Assembly (NCBI GenBank): GCA_964486825.1
Contig: CAZAQS010000267.1
Location: 1 to 6,382 of the forward strand
DNA: 6,382 nt
Origin: CAZAQS01 sp964486825
Lineage (GTDB): Bacteria > Chloroflexota > Anaerolineae > Anaerolineales > UBA4823
Direction: 5' to 3'
Part shown: positions 1 to 5,240 of the stretch, in pieces
Position numbering within the stretch: position 1 is the first letter of the stretch
How the letters are laid out: each line of letters begins with the position of its first letter
Position numbers and translations under genes: made by a program
Notes under the pieces: model-generated
Told to the model about the DNA's origin: nothing
The model's input: only the letters and a program-made list of their open reading frames with translations
The model's database searches: none

Positions 1-5
1 TCGAG

Positions 6-635
6 ATGTTGAAAGGGCTTATTGGCAAGAAAGTCGGCATGACCCAGATTTTCGACGATGCCGGATCTGCAATTCCGGTCACTCTTATCGAAGCTGGGCC
101 TTGCTATGTAACCCAGGTACGCCTCCCCGAACAGGATGGGTATTCTGCGGTGCAGTTAGGTTTTGATGAGACAAAGCCGAAACGTCTCACCGGTGGTCAA
201 CTCGGGCACCTGAAGCGCAACAATTTATCTCCGTTGCGCTTTCTCCGTGAGTTTCGGGTGAAAGACCCCGATGTCAAGGAAGGTGATCCGCTGACCGTAG
301 AGGTATTTGAAGTCGGTGAGCGTGTTGATGTGGTGGGTGTTAGCAAAGGAAAAGGTTTCCAGGGTGGCATGAAACGCCATGGTTTCCGAGGCGGGCCGAA
401 GACCCACGGGCAGTCTGACCGCGCTCGAGCACCTGGCTCCCGTGGCTCTACGACTACCCCGGGCCGTGTTTACAAAGGCTCGCGCGGCCCAGGTCATATG
501 GGCAGCGATCGTGTGACGGCGCAAAACCTGAAGATCGTGTTGATCGATCCGGAGCGCAACCTGCTTGCCGTGAACGGAGCCGTGCCTGGCCCGAAAGGCG
601 GCATGGTCTTGATAAATTCTGCACGCAAGCAGTAG
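6..635 (+). CDS. rplC: 50S ribosomal protein L3
   Basis: L3 is a primary binder of 23S rRNA. It starts 50S assembly, and its long loop reaches towards the peptidyl transferase centre. The 209-residue product has the family length. It opens with the usual LKGLIGKKVGMTQIF text (residues 2-16) and carries the L3 signature around residues 116-135 (KGFQGGMKRHGFRGGPKTHG), followed by GRVYKGSRGPGHMG at 153-166 and DRVTAQNL at 168-175. The loop reads GSRGSTTTPG (144-153). In E. coli the aligned position is Gln150, which PrmB methylates; here it is Ser148, so that modification site is absent. The ATG at 6 fits the family N-terminus, but its ribosome binding site lies mostly outside the window. It is the first gene visible, and rpsJ would be expected just upstream. 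It ends in TAG, 29 bases before rplD. Confidence 0.98.
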   Translation: MLKGLIGKKVGMTQIFDDAGSAIPVTLIEAGPCYVTQVRLPEQDGYSAVQLGFDETKPKRLTGGQLGHLKRNNLSPLRFLREFRVKDPDVKEGDPLTVEVFEVGERVDVVGVSKGKGFQGGMKRHGFRGGPKTHGQSDRARAPGSRGSTTTPGRVYKGSRGPGHMGSDRVTAQNLKIVLIDPERNLLAVNGAVPGPKGGMVLINSARKQ

Positions 636-650
636 TTTTGCACTGAAACT

Positions 651-654
651 GGAG
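651..654 (+). promoter_or_regulatory. Shine-Dalgarno GGAG before rplD
   Basis: GGAG lies between two in-frame candidate starts for L4: four bases from the GTG at 659 and ten bases from the ATG at 665. Neither spacing is ideal. Codon preference and the family N-terminus favour the ATG. Confidence 0.6.
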
Positions 655-664
655 CGATGTGATT

Positions 665-1294
665 ATGGAAGTAAATGTATTGAATATGGAAGGTCAGAAG
701 GTCCGGACGGTGGTTCTACCGCCGGAGATCTTCGAGGCGCCGGTAAATGTAGATCTGATGCACCAGGCTTACGTCCGCCAGATGGCAAATGCCCGCCTGG
801 GCACCCACAGCACGAAGACGCGTGCCGAAGTAGCAGGTGGAGGACGAAAACCCTGGCGCCAGAAGGGCACAGGACGCGCCCGCCAGGGTTCTATCCGGGC
901 TCCACAATGGGTTGGCGGCGGTGGGGTGCATACTCCAAAGCCGCGTGATTACAGGCAGGATATGCCTCGTAAGATGCGCAGAGCTGCTCTCCGTTCGGCC
1001 TTATCGGTAAAGGCTGCTGAAGATGGCCTGGTGGTGATCGAAGAGTTGGTGTTGCCGGAACCGAAAACTCGTTTGATGGCCGAAGCTCTCAATCGCCTCG
1101 TAGGAGACGCCAGCGTGCTTATCCTGATTCCTGATAAGAACGGTGGTTATGAGGGGATCATACGTTCGGCAAATAACCTGCCGGAGGCCAAGACCCTGCT
1201 GGCCAATTACCTGAACATCCGCGATCTCCTGGGCCATGACAAAGTGATATTGCCGCTGGAAGCGCTGGATGTGCTGGCAGCGTACCTGGGATAA
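665..1294 (+). CDS. rplD: 50S ribosomal protein L4
   Basis: L4 binds 23S rRNA domain I and lines the narrow part of the peptide exit tunnel with an extended loop. In E. coli it also represses its own operon through the S10 leader, which would be upstream of this window. The 209-residue product carries the conserved basic loop at residues 51-76 (KTRAEVAGGGRKPWRQKGTG then RARQGS), then PQWVGGGGVHTPKPRDY (80-96) and PRKMRRAALR (101-110), and an alpha/beta C-terminal half. I chose the ATG at 665, which gives MEVNVLNMEG, the usual L4 opening, with GGAG at 651-654 ten bases upstream. An in-frame GTG at 659 would add two residues (M-I) but sits only four bases after the GGAG, so it cannot be excluded. 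It ends 14 bases before rplW. No truncation is seen. Confidence 0.97.
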   Translation: MEVNVLNMEGQKVRTVVLPPEIFEAPVNVDLMHQAYVRQMANARLGTHSTKTRAEVAGGGRKPWRQKGTGRARQGSIRAPQWVGGGGVHTPKPRDYRQDMPRKMRRAALRSALSVKAAEDGLVVIEELVLPEPKTRLMAEALNRLVGDASVLILIPDKNGGYEGIIRSANNLPEAKTLLANYLNIRDLLGHDKVILPLEALDVLAAYLG

Positions 1295-1308
1295 GTTGAG
1301 AGGAAGTT

Positions 1309-1611
1309 ATGGCGACTATTTACAATGTACTCCGCCGGCCGCTCTTCACAGAAAAGTCGAACTATCAGAACACAGACCTACACCAGTATGTGTTCGAGGT
1401 GACAACCGATGCCACCAAGACCCTGGTAAAGGACGCGATTGAGACTCTGTTTGATGTGAATGTGCTGCGGGTGAATATGATTAATGTGCCGGCCAAGCGC
1501 AGCCGTCGCTGGCGAAACCGGCGTGTTTTGGTCCGCCGGGGCGCGTATAAAAAAGCCGTGGTCACCCTGGCAGCAGGCGACACCATAGATGCATTCGAAG
1601 GAGTGCGGTAA
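1309..1611 (+). CDS. rplW: 50S ribosomal protein L23
   Basis: L23 sits at the mouth of the peptide exit tunnel on 23S rRNA domain III. It is the docking site for trigger factor and the signal recognition particle. The 100-residue protein has the family length. Visible hallmarks are RPLFTEKS (residues 10-17), the helix KDAIETLFDVNVLRVN (41-56), the basic stretch KRSRRWRNRR (63-72) that would contact rRNA, and the final IDAFEGVR. The start is an ATG preceded by AGAGGAAG with good spacing. Its TAA shares one base with the ATG of rplB (TAATG), an arrangement that allows translational coupling, and the rplB ribosome binding site lies inside its last codons. No anomaly is seen. Confidence 0.97.
   Translation: MATIYNVLRRPLFTEKSNYQNTDLHQYVFEVTTDATKTLVKDAIETLFDVNVLRVNMINVPAKRSRRWRNRRVLVRRGAYKKAVVTLAAGDTIDAFEGVR
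1598..1603 (+). promoter_or_regulatory. Shine-Dalgarno AAGGAG for rplB
   Basis: AAGGAG lies inside the 3' end of rplW, seven bases before the rplB ATG. With the overlapping TAATG this makes termination-reinitiation coupling of L23 and L2 likely. Confidence 0.75.
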
Positions 1612-2447
1612 TGGCAGTAAAGACATATAAACCGGTGACACCCAGCCAACGCGGGATGACCGGATACACATTTGAAGAAATCACCAAGAAAAAGCCGGAA
1701 CGCTCCCTGATCCTCCCTCGCCGAAAAAGCGGTGGACGAAACGTCCAGGGGCGCATCACGGTCCGTCATCGCGGCGGTGGTCATCGCCAGCAGGTGCGTA
1801 TCGTGGATTTCAAGCGCGATAAACGGGATATTCCTGCTCGCGTAGCAGCGATTGAGTACGATCCTGTCCGCACTGCTCGCCTGGCGCTGTTGTATTATGT
1901 GGACGGCGAAAAGCGTTATATCATTGCCCCGGTAGATCTACGGGTAGGCGACATGGTGATGTCTGGACCTACGGCAGAAATACGACCTGGAAACAGCCTG
2001 CCGATTTCGAATATCCCTGTGGGTACCATGGTGCATAATATCGAGCTTCGTGATGGCCGCGGTGGCCAACTGGTCCGCGCTGCTGGTACAGCAGCACAGC
2101 TTCTTGCCAAAGAAGGCGACTATGCTCAGATCCGCATGCCCTCTGGAGAGGTGCGCCTCGTCCGCCAGGCTTGTTACGCGACCATCGGCCAGGTTGGTAA
2201 CCTGGAGCACAGTAACATCAAGCTTGGAAAAGCGGGCCGTAAGCGCCATATGGGAATCCGACCGGCAGTGCGCGGTTCGGCAATGAGCCCGCGAGACCAT
2301 CCTCATGGCGGTGGTGAGGGGCGCCAGCCGATTGGTATGCCCGGGCCGAAAAGCCCGTGGGGTAAACCGACCCTGGGCGCCAAGACCCGCCGCAATAAGA
2401 GGACCGATAAATATATCGTTCGCCGGCGTGGAAAGAAACGTCGTTAA
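1611..2447 (+). CDS. rplB: 50S ribosomal protein L2
   Basis: L2 is one of the most conserved ribosomal proteins. It binds 23S rRNA domain IV, helps join the subunits and supports peptidyl transferase activity. The 278-residue product is full length. It begins with the family text AVKTYKPVTPSQRGMTGYTF (2-21) and has the RNA-binding OB/SH3-like core, including GRITVRHRGGGHRQ (47-60). The C-terminal signature SPRDHPHGGGEGR lies at 226-238, with the conserved functional histidine in the DHPHGGG segment, followed by PWGKPTLGAKTRRNKRTDK and a basic tail ending RRRGKKRR. Most bacteria read NPVDHPHGGGEG; the SPRD form is what I associate with Chloroflexota. It overlaps rplW by one base and is followed by the longest gap of the window (69 bases). 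Confidence 0.98.
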   Translation: MAVKTYKPVTPSQRGMTGYTFEEITKKKPERSLILPRRKSGGRNVQGRITVRHRGGGHRQQVRIVDFKRDKRDIPARVAAIEYDPVRTARLALLYYVDGEKRYIIAPVDLRVGDMVMSGPTAEIRPGNSLPISNIPVGTMVHNIELRDGRGGQLVRAAGTAAQLLAKEGDYAQIRMPSGEVRLVRQACYATIGQVGNLEHSNIKLGKAGRKRHMGIRPAVRGSAMSPRDHPHGGGEGRQPIGMPGPKSPWGKPTLGAKTRRNKRTDKYIVRRRGKKRR

Positions 2448-2516
2448 GAGTTGTAAGAGCGCTTCCGGAGCGGTAGCAAACCATGCCGGTCGCTTGATTG
2501 AGTTGGAGATAAGAAT
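2448..2516 (+). other. rplB-rpsS intergenic region
   Basis: This is the longest gap in the cluster. It contains a weak hairpin at 2460-2472 (CGCT/AGCG with a U-G pair, very short loop) and a second possible pairing of AGCG (2469-2472) with CGCT (2491-2494). The two share bases, so they would be mutually exclusive. It ends with the rpsS Shine-Dalgarno GGAG at 2505-2508, eight bases before the ATG. No U-tract follows either stem, so a terminator is not supported, and I see no convincing -35/-10 pair. Confidence 0.5.
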
Positions 2517-2798
2517 ATGGGAAGATCTCTTAAAAAAGGTCCGTTTGTAGACCTAAAGCTGCTAAGCAAAATCGAAGCCATGAACGAACGTGGCGACAAG
2601 AAAGTCATCCGCACCTGGAGCCGCGCCAGCACCATCTTTCCCCAGATGGTCGGGCATACGATTGCAGTCCATGATGGGCGAAGGCATGTGCCGATTTACG
2701 TTACTGAAAACATGGTCGGACACCGATTGGGTGAGTTTGCGCCCACGCGCACCTTCCGGGGTCACCTGGCAGAGCGGAAAGCAAAGAGAGGAAAATAA
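2517..2798 (+). CDS. rpsS: 30S ribosomal protein S19
   Basis: S19 sits in the head of the 30S subunit, partners S13, and contacts 16S rRNA and the central protuberance of the 50S subunit. The 93-residue protein is full length and strongly conserved: GRSLKKGPFVD at 2-12, IRTWSRASTIFPQMVGHTIA at 31-50, then VHDGRRHVPIYV at 51-62, ENMVGHRLGEFAPTRTFRGH at 64-83 and a basic tail. The ATG is preceded by GGAG eight bases upstream. The gene stands 69 bases from rplB but only three from rplV, so it begins a new tightly packed pair. Nothing unusual is seen. Confidence 0.98.
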   Translation: MGRSLKKGPFVDLKLLSKIEAMNERGDKKVIRTWSRASTIFPQMVGHTIAVHDGRRHVPIYVTENMVGHRLGEFAPTRTFRGHLAERKAKRGK

Positions 2799-2801
2799 GC
2801 C

Positions 2802-3149
2802 ATGGCGGAACAAGATATTCGTGCCCAGGCCCTTTCCATTCCGATCTCTGCTCAAAAGGTGCGCTTGCTGGTCAATATGGTGCGAGGTAAAGACGTTGTC
2901 GAAGCCTTGAATATCCTGAAGTTTATGCCGAACAGGGCGGCTACACCGGTTTCCAAAGCGGTGTCGTCAGCCATGTCGAATGCAGAAGAGAACTTCGGAG
3001 TGAGCCGAGACGACCTCTACATTTACCAGATCTACGCGGATGAAGCCCCTACCCGTCGTTGGCGTAGGTTTGGCGCTCGAGGGCGTTTCAAGCCCTGGCT
3101 GCGACGTTCCTCGCATATTACTGTGGTCCTACGGGAGCGAGAGAACTAA
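2802..3149 (+). CDS. rplV: 50S ribosomal protein L22
   Basis: L22 contacts all domains of 23S rRNA. Its long beta-hairpin lines the peptide exit tunnel opposite L4, where changes in some bacteria alter macrolide response and nascent-chain stalling. The 115-residue protein has the family length: IPISAQKVRLLVNMVRGKDV (13-32), NRAATPVSKAVSSAMSNAEEN (in 44-64) and the C-terminal SSHITVVL (103-110). The hairpin region reads DEAPTRRWRRFGARGRFKPW (80-99). It has the same length as E. coli but replaces the usual M/R-P-R-A-K/R-G-R-A by R-F-G-A-R-G-R-F. A purine-rich AGAGAGGA at 2785-2792 inside the end of rpsS acts as ribosome binding site, nine bases before the ATG. It ends 55 bases before rpsC. Confidence 0.97.
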   Translation: MAEQDIRAQALSIPISAQKVRLLVNMVRGKDVVEALNILKFMPNRAATPVSKAVSSAMSNAEENFGVSRDDLYIYQIYADEAPTRRWRRFGARGRFKPWLRRSSHITVVLREREN

Positions 3150-3159
3150 CAGAAGTGAC

Positions 3160-3181
3160 TGGGGCAGTTAAAGCCGCCCCA
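3160..3181 (+). other. intergenic hairpin, rplV-rpsC
   Basis: TGGGGC (3160-3165) and GCCCCA (3176-3181) form a perfect six-pair stem with a ten-base loop. It lies in the 55-base gap between rplV and rpsC, 23 bases before the rpsC ATG. No T-run follows, so it is not a standard intrinsic terminator. It could be an mRNA processing or pausing site, or a structure that keeps the rpsC binding site (GGAGA, 3196-3200) open. The stem is seen in the sequence; a function is inference. Confidence 0.5.
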
Positions 3182-3204
3182 CGTGAAAGAGAGATGGAGA
3201 GATT

Positions 3205-3882
3205 ATGGGTCGTAAAGTTCATCCAATCGGTTTTCGGCTGAAAATTAACAAGACATGGGAAGGTCGTTGGTTCGCAGAAGGTAAAGAATATGTAGACCAA
3301 CTTCACCAGGATATCGCAATACGCAAATTGGTGCAGGACGAAGCGCCACGCGCCGGTGTGTCTCGCATCGAGATCGAGCGTTTCCCGGGCAAAGTTAAAG
3401 TGGTCGTCCACACTGCCAAGCCAGGCATCTTGATCGGGCGCAAGGGTGAGAATGTCAAAAAAGTTCGCCAGCACCTGGAAGCCCTGGTCGGCAAAAAAAT
3501 CGACCTGGAGATCAAGGAACTAAAAGCTCCAGATTTGGACGCCTACCTGGTGGCAATCAATATTGCGGACCAGCTGGAACGCCGTATCAGCTACCAACGA
3601 GCAATGAAGCGTGCCATTCAGCAGGCGATGCGTCAGGGTGCGGAAGGTATCCGGGTAGAAGTATCTGGGCGTTTAAGCGGCGCAGAGATGGCTCGCACGG
3701 TGAATATGCGGGAAGGCCGGGTACCGCGACAGACCCTGCGCGCAGACATCGACTATTCCCAGACTGAAGCACTCACCACCTACGGTCGGATTGGCGTTAA
3801 GGTTTGGATTTACAAAGGTGAGGTACTGCCCGAGATCGAAGAGAAAGCCGAATCGACCGAGGGTGTCTACGTCAGTGAATAA
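3205..3882 (+). CDS. rpsC: 30S ribosomal protein S3
   Basis: S3 forms part of the mRNA entry channel on the 30S head with S4 and S5, and contributes to the mRNA helicase activity of the ribosome. The 225-residue product begins MGRKVHPIGFRL and has a type II KH domain with the GRKG loop at 78-81 (PGILIGRKGENVKKVRQHLE, 73-92). The C-terminal domain contains VSGRLSGAEMAR (153-164), REGRVPRQTLRADIDY (169-184) and YGRIGVKVWIYKGEVL (193-208). Around the E. coli helicase residues Arg131, Arg132 and Lys135, the sequence here is YQRAMKR (130-136): Gln131, Arg132, Lys135. An acidic tail ends the protein. The ATG has GGAGA at 3196-3200, close upstream. A run of seven A at 3493-3499 is in frame (K-K) and does not break the reading frame. 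Confidence 0.98.
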   Translation: MGRKVHPIGFRLKINKTWEGRWFAEGKEYVDQLHQDIAIRKLVQDEAPRAGVSRIEIERFPGKVKVVVHTAKPGILIGRKGENVKKVRQHLEALVGKKIDLEIKELKAPDLDAYLVAINIADQLERRISYQRAMKRAIQQAMRQGAEGIRVEVSGRLSGAEMARTVNMREGRVPRQTLRADIDYSQTEALTTYGRIGVKVWIYKGEVLPEIEEKAESTEGVYVSE

Positions 3883-3895
3883 CATGCACTGCATG
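3883..3895. repeat. small inverted repeat, rpsC-rplP gap
   Basis: CATGCA (3883-3888) and TGCATG (3890-3895) are perfect inverted copies around a single C, directly after the rpsC stop codon. As RNA it could only fold with a few pairs and a tiny loop, so it is a weak structure and may be chance. Confidence 0.35.
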
Positions 3896-3911
3896 AAGTG
3901 AGGTTGTAATT

Positions 3912-4346
3912 ATGTTGATGCCAAAGCGTGTCAAATGGCGCAAGCAAATGCGCGGTCGTATGAAAGGTAAAGCACAGCGAGGAGCTGAGGTACACTTTGG
4001 TGATTTCGGTATCCAAGCTTTGGAGCCTGCCTGGATTTCTGCTCGCCAGATCGAGGCTGCCCGTCGAGCTATCGTTCGTGCCATGAAGCGGCGTGGAAAG
4101 ATCTGGATCCGGATTTTTCCGGATAAACCGATCACCCAAAAAGCTGCTGAAACCCGCATGGGTAAAGGCAAGGGAGCGGTTGAATACTGGGCCGCAGTGG
4201 TTAAGCCAGGGCGAGTGATGTTCGAGATAGGTGGTGGTCTACCCGACGAGGTAGCTAAGGAAGCCCTCCGCCTGGCGCAGTACAAGCTGCCCATCAAGAC
4301 CAAAATCATTGCCCGGCACGATCGTCCTACCACTGGAACGGAGTAA
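3912..4346 (+). CDS. rplP: 50S ribosomal protein L16
   Basis: L16 is a late-assembling 50S protein near the A-site and central protuberance, and helps position aminoacyl-tRNA. The 144-residue protein is full length: MLMPKRVKWRKQMRGRMKGK (1-20), FGIQALEPAWISARQIEAAR (32-51), IWIRIFPDKPIT (64-75) and the signature RMGKGKGAVEYWAAVVKPGR (82-101). Arg82 matches the arginine (Arg81 in E. coli) that is hydroxylated in some bacteria. The usual K-P-A-E before it reads K-A-A-E here. Two ATG codons are possible, 3912 and 3918. GAGGT at 3900-3904 is seven bases from the first and thirteen from the second, and the family often begins MLMPKR, so 3912 is chosen. It is followed after five bases by rpmC. Confidence 0.98.
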   Translation: MLMPKRVKWRKQMRGRMKGKAQRGAEVHFGDFGIQALEPAWISARQIEAARRAIVRAMKRRGKIWIRIFPDKPITQKAAETRMGKGKGAVEYWAAVVKPGRVMFEIGGGLPDEVAKEALRLAQYKLPIKTKIIARHDRPTTGTE

Positions 4347-4351
4347 AAGCA

Positions 4352-4561
4352 ATGAAAGCTTCAGAGATCAGAGATTTATCTACGGACGCGATCCGGACGA
4401 GAATAAACGACTCCCAGGAGGAGCTGATGAGGCTGCGGTTCCAGCAGGCAACGGGTGAGCTAACCGATCACTCCCGAGTAAGCCAGGTCCGCCGTCGGGT
4501 AGCACGCTTGTTAACGATTCTGAGAGAACGCGAGCAGGCGGCAAGGATGGAAGGTGAATAA
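4352..4561 (+). CDS. rpmC: 50S ribosomal protein L29
   Basis: L29 is a small helical-hairpin protein next to L23 at the exit tunnel and takes part in the docking surface for targeting factors. The 69-residue product has the family length and pattern: KASEIRDLS (2-10), first helix SQEELMRLRFQQATGEL (21-37), then the second helix with RVSQVRRRVARLLTILRERE (42-61). The Q-x-R-R-x-x-A-R core is the usual L29 signature. The start has GGAG at 4340-4343, eight bases upstream. Its stop codon directly abuts the ATG of rpsQ with no spacer, and the rpsQ ribosome binding site (AAGGTG, 4551-4556) lies within its last codons, so the two are probably coupled in translation. Confidence 0.96.
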   Translation: MKASEIRDLSTDAIRTRINDSQEELMRLRFQQATGELTDHSRVSQVRRRVARLLTILREREQAARMEGE

Positions 4562-4840
4562 ATGGCTAGTAAAGATCGCCGTCGCTTAACTGGTGTAGTG
4601 ACCAGTAACAAAATGGATAAGACAGTTTTGGTAGAGGTCAAGCGTACTTATCGCCACCAGCTGTATAAGAAAGTTGTTCACACACGCAAGCGAGTCATGG
4701 CTCACGATGAGCTCGACTGCCAGATTGGCGATCGAGTAAGTATTGTGGAGAGTCGCCCGCTCTCGCGGAGAAAGCGCTGGGTCGTGGAAGAGATCGTACG
4801 GCGTGAGATCGGCGCCGATGAACCTGAGTTGGAGGTCTAG
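4562..4840 (+). CDS. rpsQ: 30S ribosomal protein S17
   Basis: S17 is a primary 16S rRNA binding protein of the 30S body with an OB fold. The 92-residue product shows RRLTGVVTSNKMDKTVLVEV (7-26), YKKVVHTRKRVMAHDE (35-50) and the S17 signature GDRVSIVESRPLSRRKRW (56-73). A short acidic tail of about a dozen residues (ending DEPELEV) follows the core and is common variation. It abuts rpmC and is the last gene of the classical S10 operon. Only two bases separate it from rplN, and the strong rplN Shine-Dalgarno lies within its end, so no transcriptional boundary is visible at the S10/spc junction. Confidence 0.97.
   Translation: MASKDRRRLTGVVTSNKMDKTVLVEVKRTYRHQLYKKVVHTRKRVMAHDELDCQIGDRVSIVESRPLSRRKRWVVEEIVRREIGADEPELEV
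4831..4836 (+). promoter_or_regulatory. strong Shine-Dalgarno GGAGGT for rplN
   Basis: GGAGGT is a near-perfect match to the 16S 3' end, six bases before the rplN ATG and embedded in the last codons of rpsQ. It is one of the two strongest in the window (the other serves rpsH), which suits the first gene of the spc group being efficiently initiated without its own promoter. Confidence 0.8.
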
Positions 4841-4842
4841 GC

Positions 4843-5214
4843 ATGATCCAGCAAGAATCTCGGTTGAAAGTTGCGGACAATACCGGAGCTCGCGAGCTTC
4901 TCGTCATCCAGGTCCTGGGCGGCTCGTCTCGCCGCTATGGACAGGTCGGTGATGTGGTGGTCGCCACGGTAAAGGCTGCTACTCCTCAAGGGGCAGTCAA
5001 GAAGAGTGATATCGTTCGGGCTGTTATCGTTCGTTGCGCGAAAGAATGGCGCCGAGAAGATGGTTCCTATATCCGCTTTGACGACAATGCGGCTGTGATC
5101 CTGGATGCGGATGGGCGTAACCCGCGAGGAAGTCGTATCTTTGGTCCGGTTGCTCGTGAGCTGCGTGAAAAAGGTTTTATGAAGATCGTATCGCTGGCCT
5201 CGGAAGTACTCTAG
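4843..5214 (+). CDS. rplN: 50S ribosomal protein L14
   Basis: L14 lies at the 50S face of the subunit interface, next to L19, and is the binding partner of the silencing factor RsfS. The 123-residue product is of normal length (usually 122) and highly conserved: MIQQESRLKVADNTGAREL (1-19), an internal core VKKSDIVRAVIVRCAKEWRR (52-71), then DGSYIRFDDNAAVILD (73-88), NPRGSRIFGPVARELR (93-108) and the C-terminal FMKIVSLASEVL (112-123). The usual LAPEVL ending reads LASEVL. The start is fixed by the family N-terminus and the GGAGGT at 4831-4836. It ends in TAG, 26 bases before the chosen rplX start. Confidence 0.98.
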   Translation: MIQQESRLKVADNTGARELLVIQVLGGSSRRYGQVGDVVVATVKAATPQGAVKKSDIVRAVIVRCAKEWRREDGSYIRFDDNAAVILDADGRNPRGSRIFGPVARELREKGFMKIVSLASEVL

Positions 5215-5227
5215 GGTCAGTGGTTGT

Positions 5228-5232
5228 AGGAG
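5228..5232 (+). promoter_or_regulatory. Shine-Dalgarno AGGAG deciding the rplX start
   Basis: AGGAG is eight bases upstream of the GTG at 5241. An earlier in-frame GTG at 5220 would place this motif inside the coding region and would itself have only a poor AGGG-like sequence very close to it. This argues for the GTG at 5241. Confidence 0.75.
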
Positions 5233-5240
5233 CGAAGACA

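Noticed and set aside
1365..1784. 139-codon minus-strand open frame opposite rplW and rplB
   Set aside because: It covers two firmly identified genes on the other strand and has no recognisable motif or plausible operon context.
1938..2306. 122-codon minus-strand open frame opposite rplB
   Set aside because: It is a shadow of the L2 gene, with an unpatterned composition and no family resemblance.
2305..2550. 81-codon plus-strand open frame running from rplB across the gap into rpsS
   Set aside because: It overlaps two conserved genes in another frame and its translation is low in recognisable structure. It does not turn the rplB-rpsS gap into a gene.
3160..3181. Intrinsic terminator between rplV and rpsC
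   Set aside because: The stem is followed by ACGTGAAAGA and has no T-run, so the terminator criteria are not met.
3493..3499. Run of seven A in rpsC as a programmed frameshift site
   Set aside because: The zero-frame codons are GGC AAA AAA ATC, which is not the X-XXY-YYZ phase, and the reading frame continues normally to a full-length S3.
3883..3895. Operator-like palindrome CATGCA-C-TGCATG after rpsC
   Set aside because: It is short, has a one-base spacer and no promoter nearby. With only one occurrence it is best treated as chance; it is listed as a repeat with low confidence only.
3872..4333. 153-codon open frame on the minus strand opposite rplP
   Set aside because: It lies fully antisense to a clear L16 gene, its translation resembles no family I know, and its openness follows from the codon use of rplP.
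5220..5240. Upstream GTG start for L24, adding seven residues
   Set aside because: The AGGAG at 5228-5232 fits the GTG at 5241, and the family N-terminus begins M-K-V-K-I.
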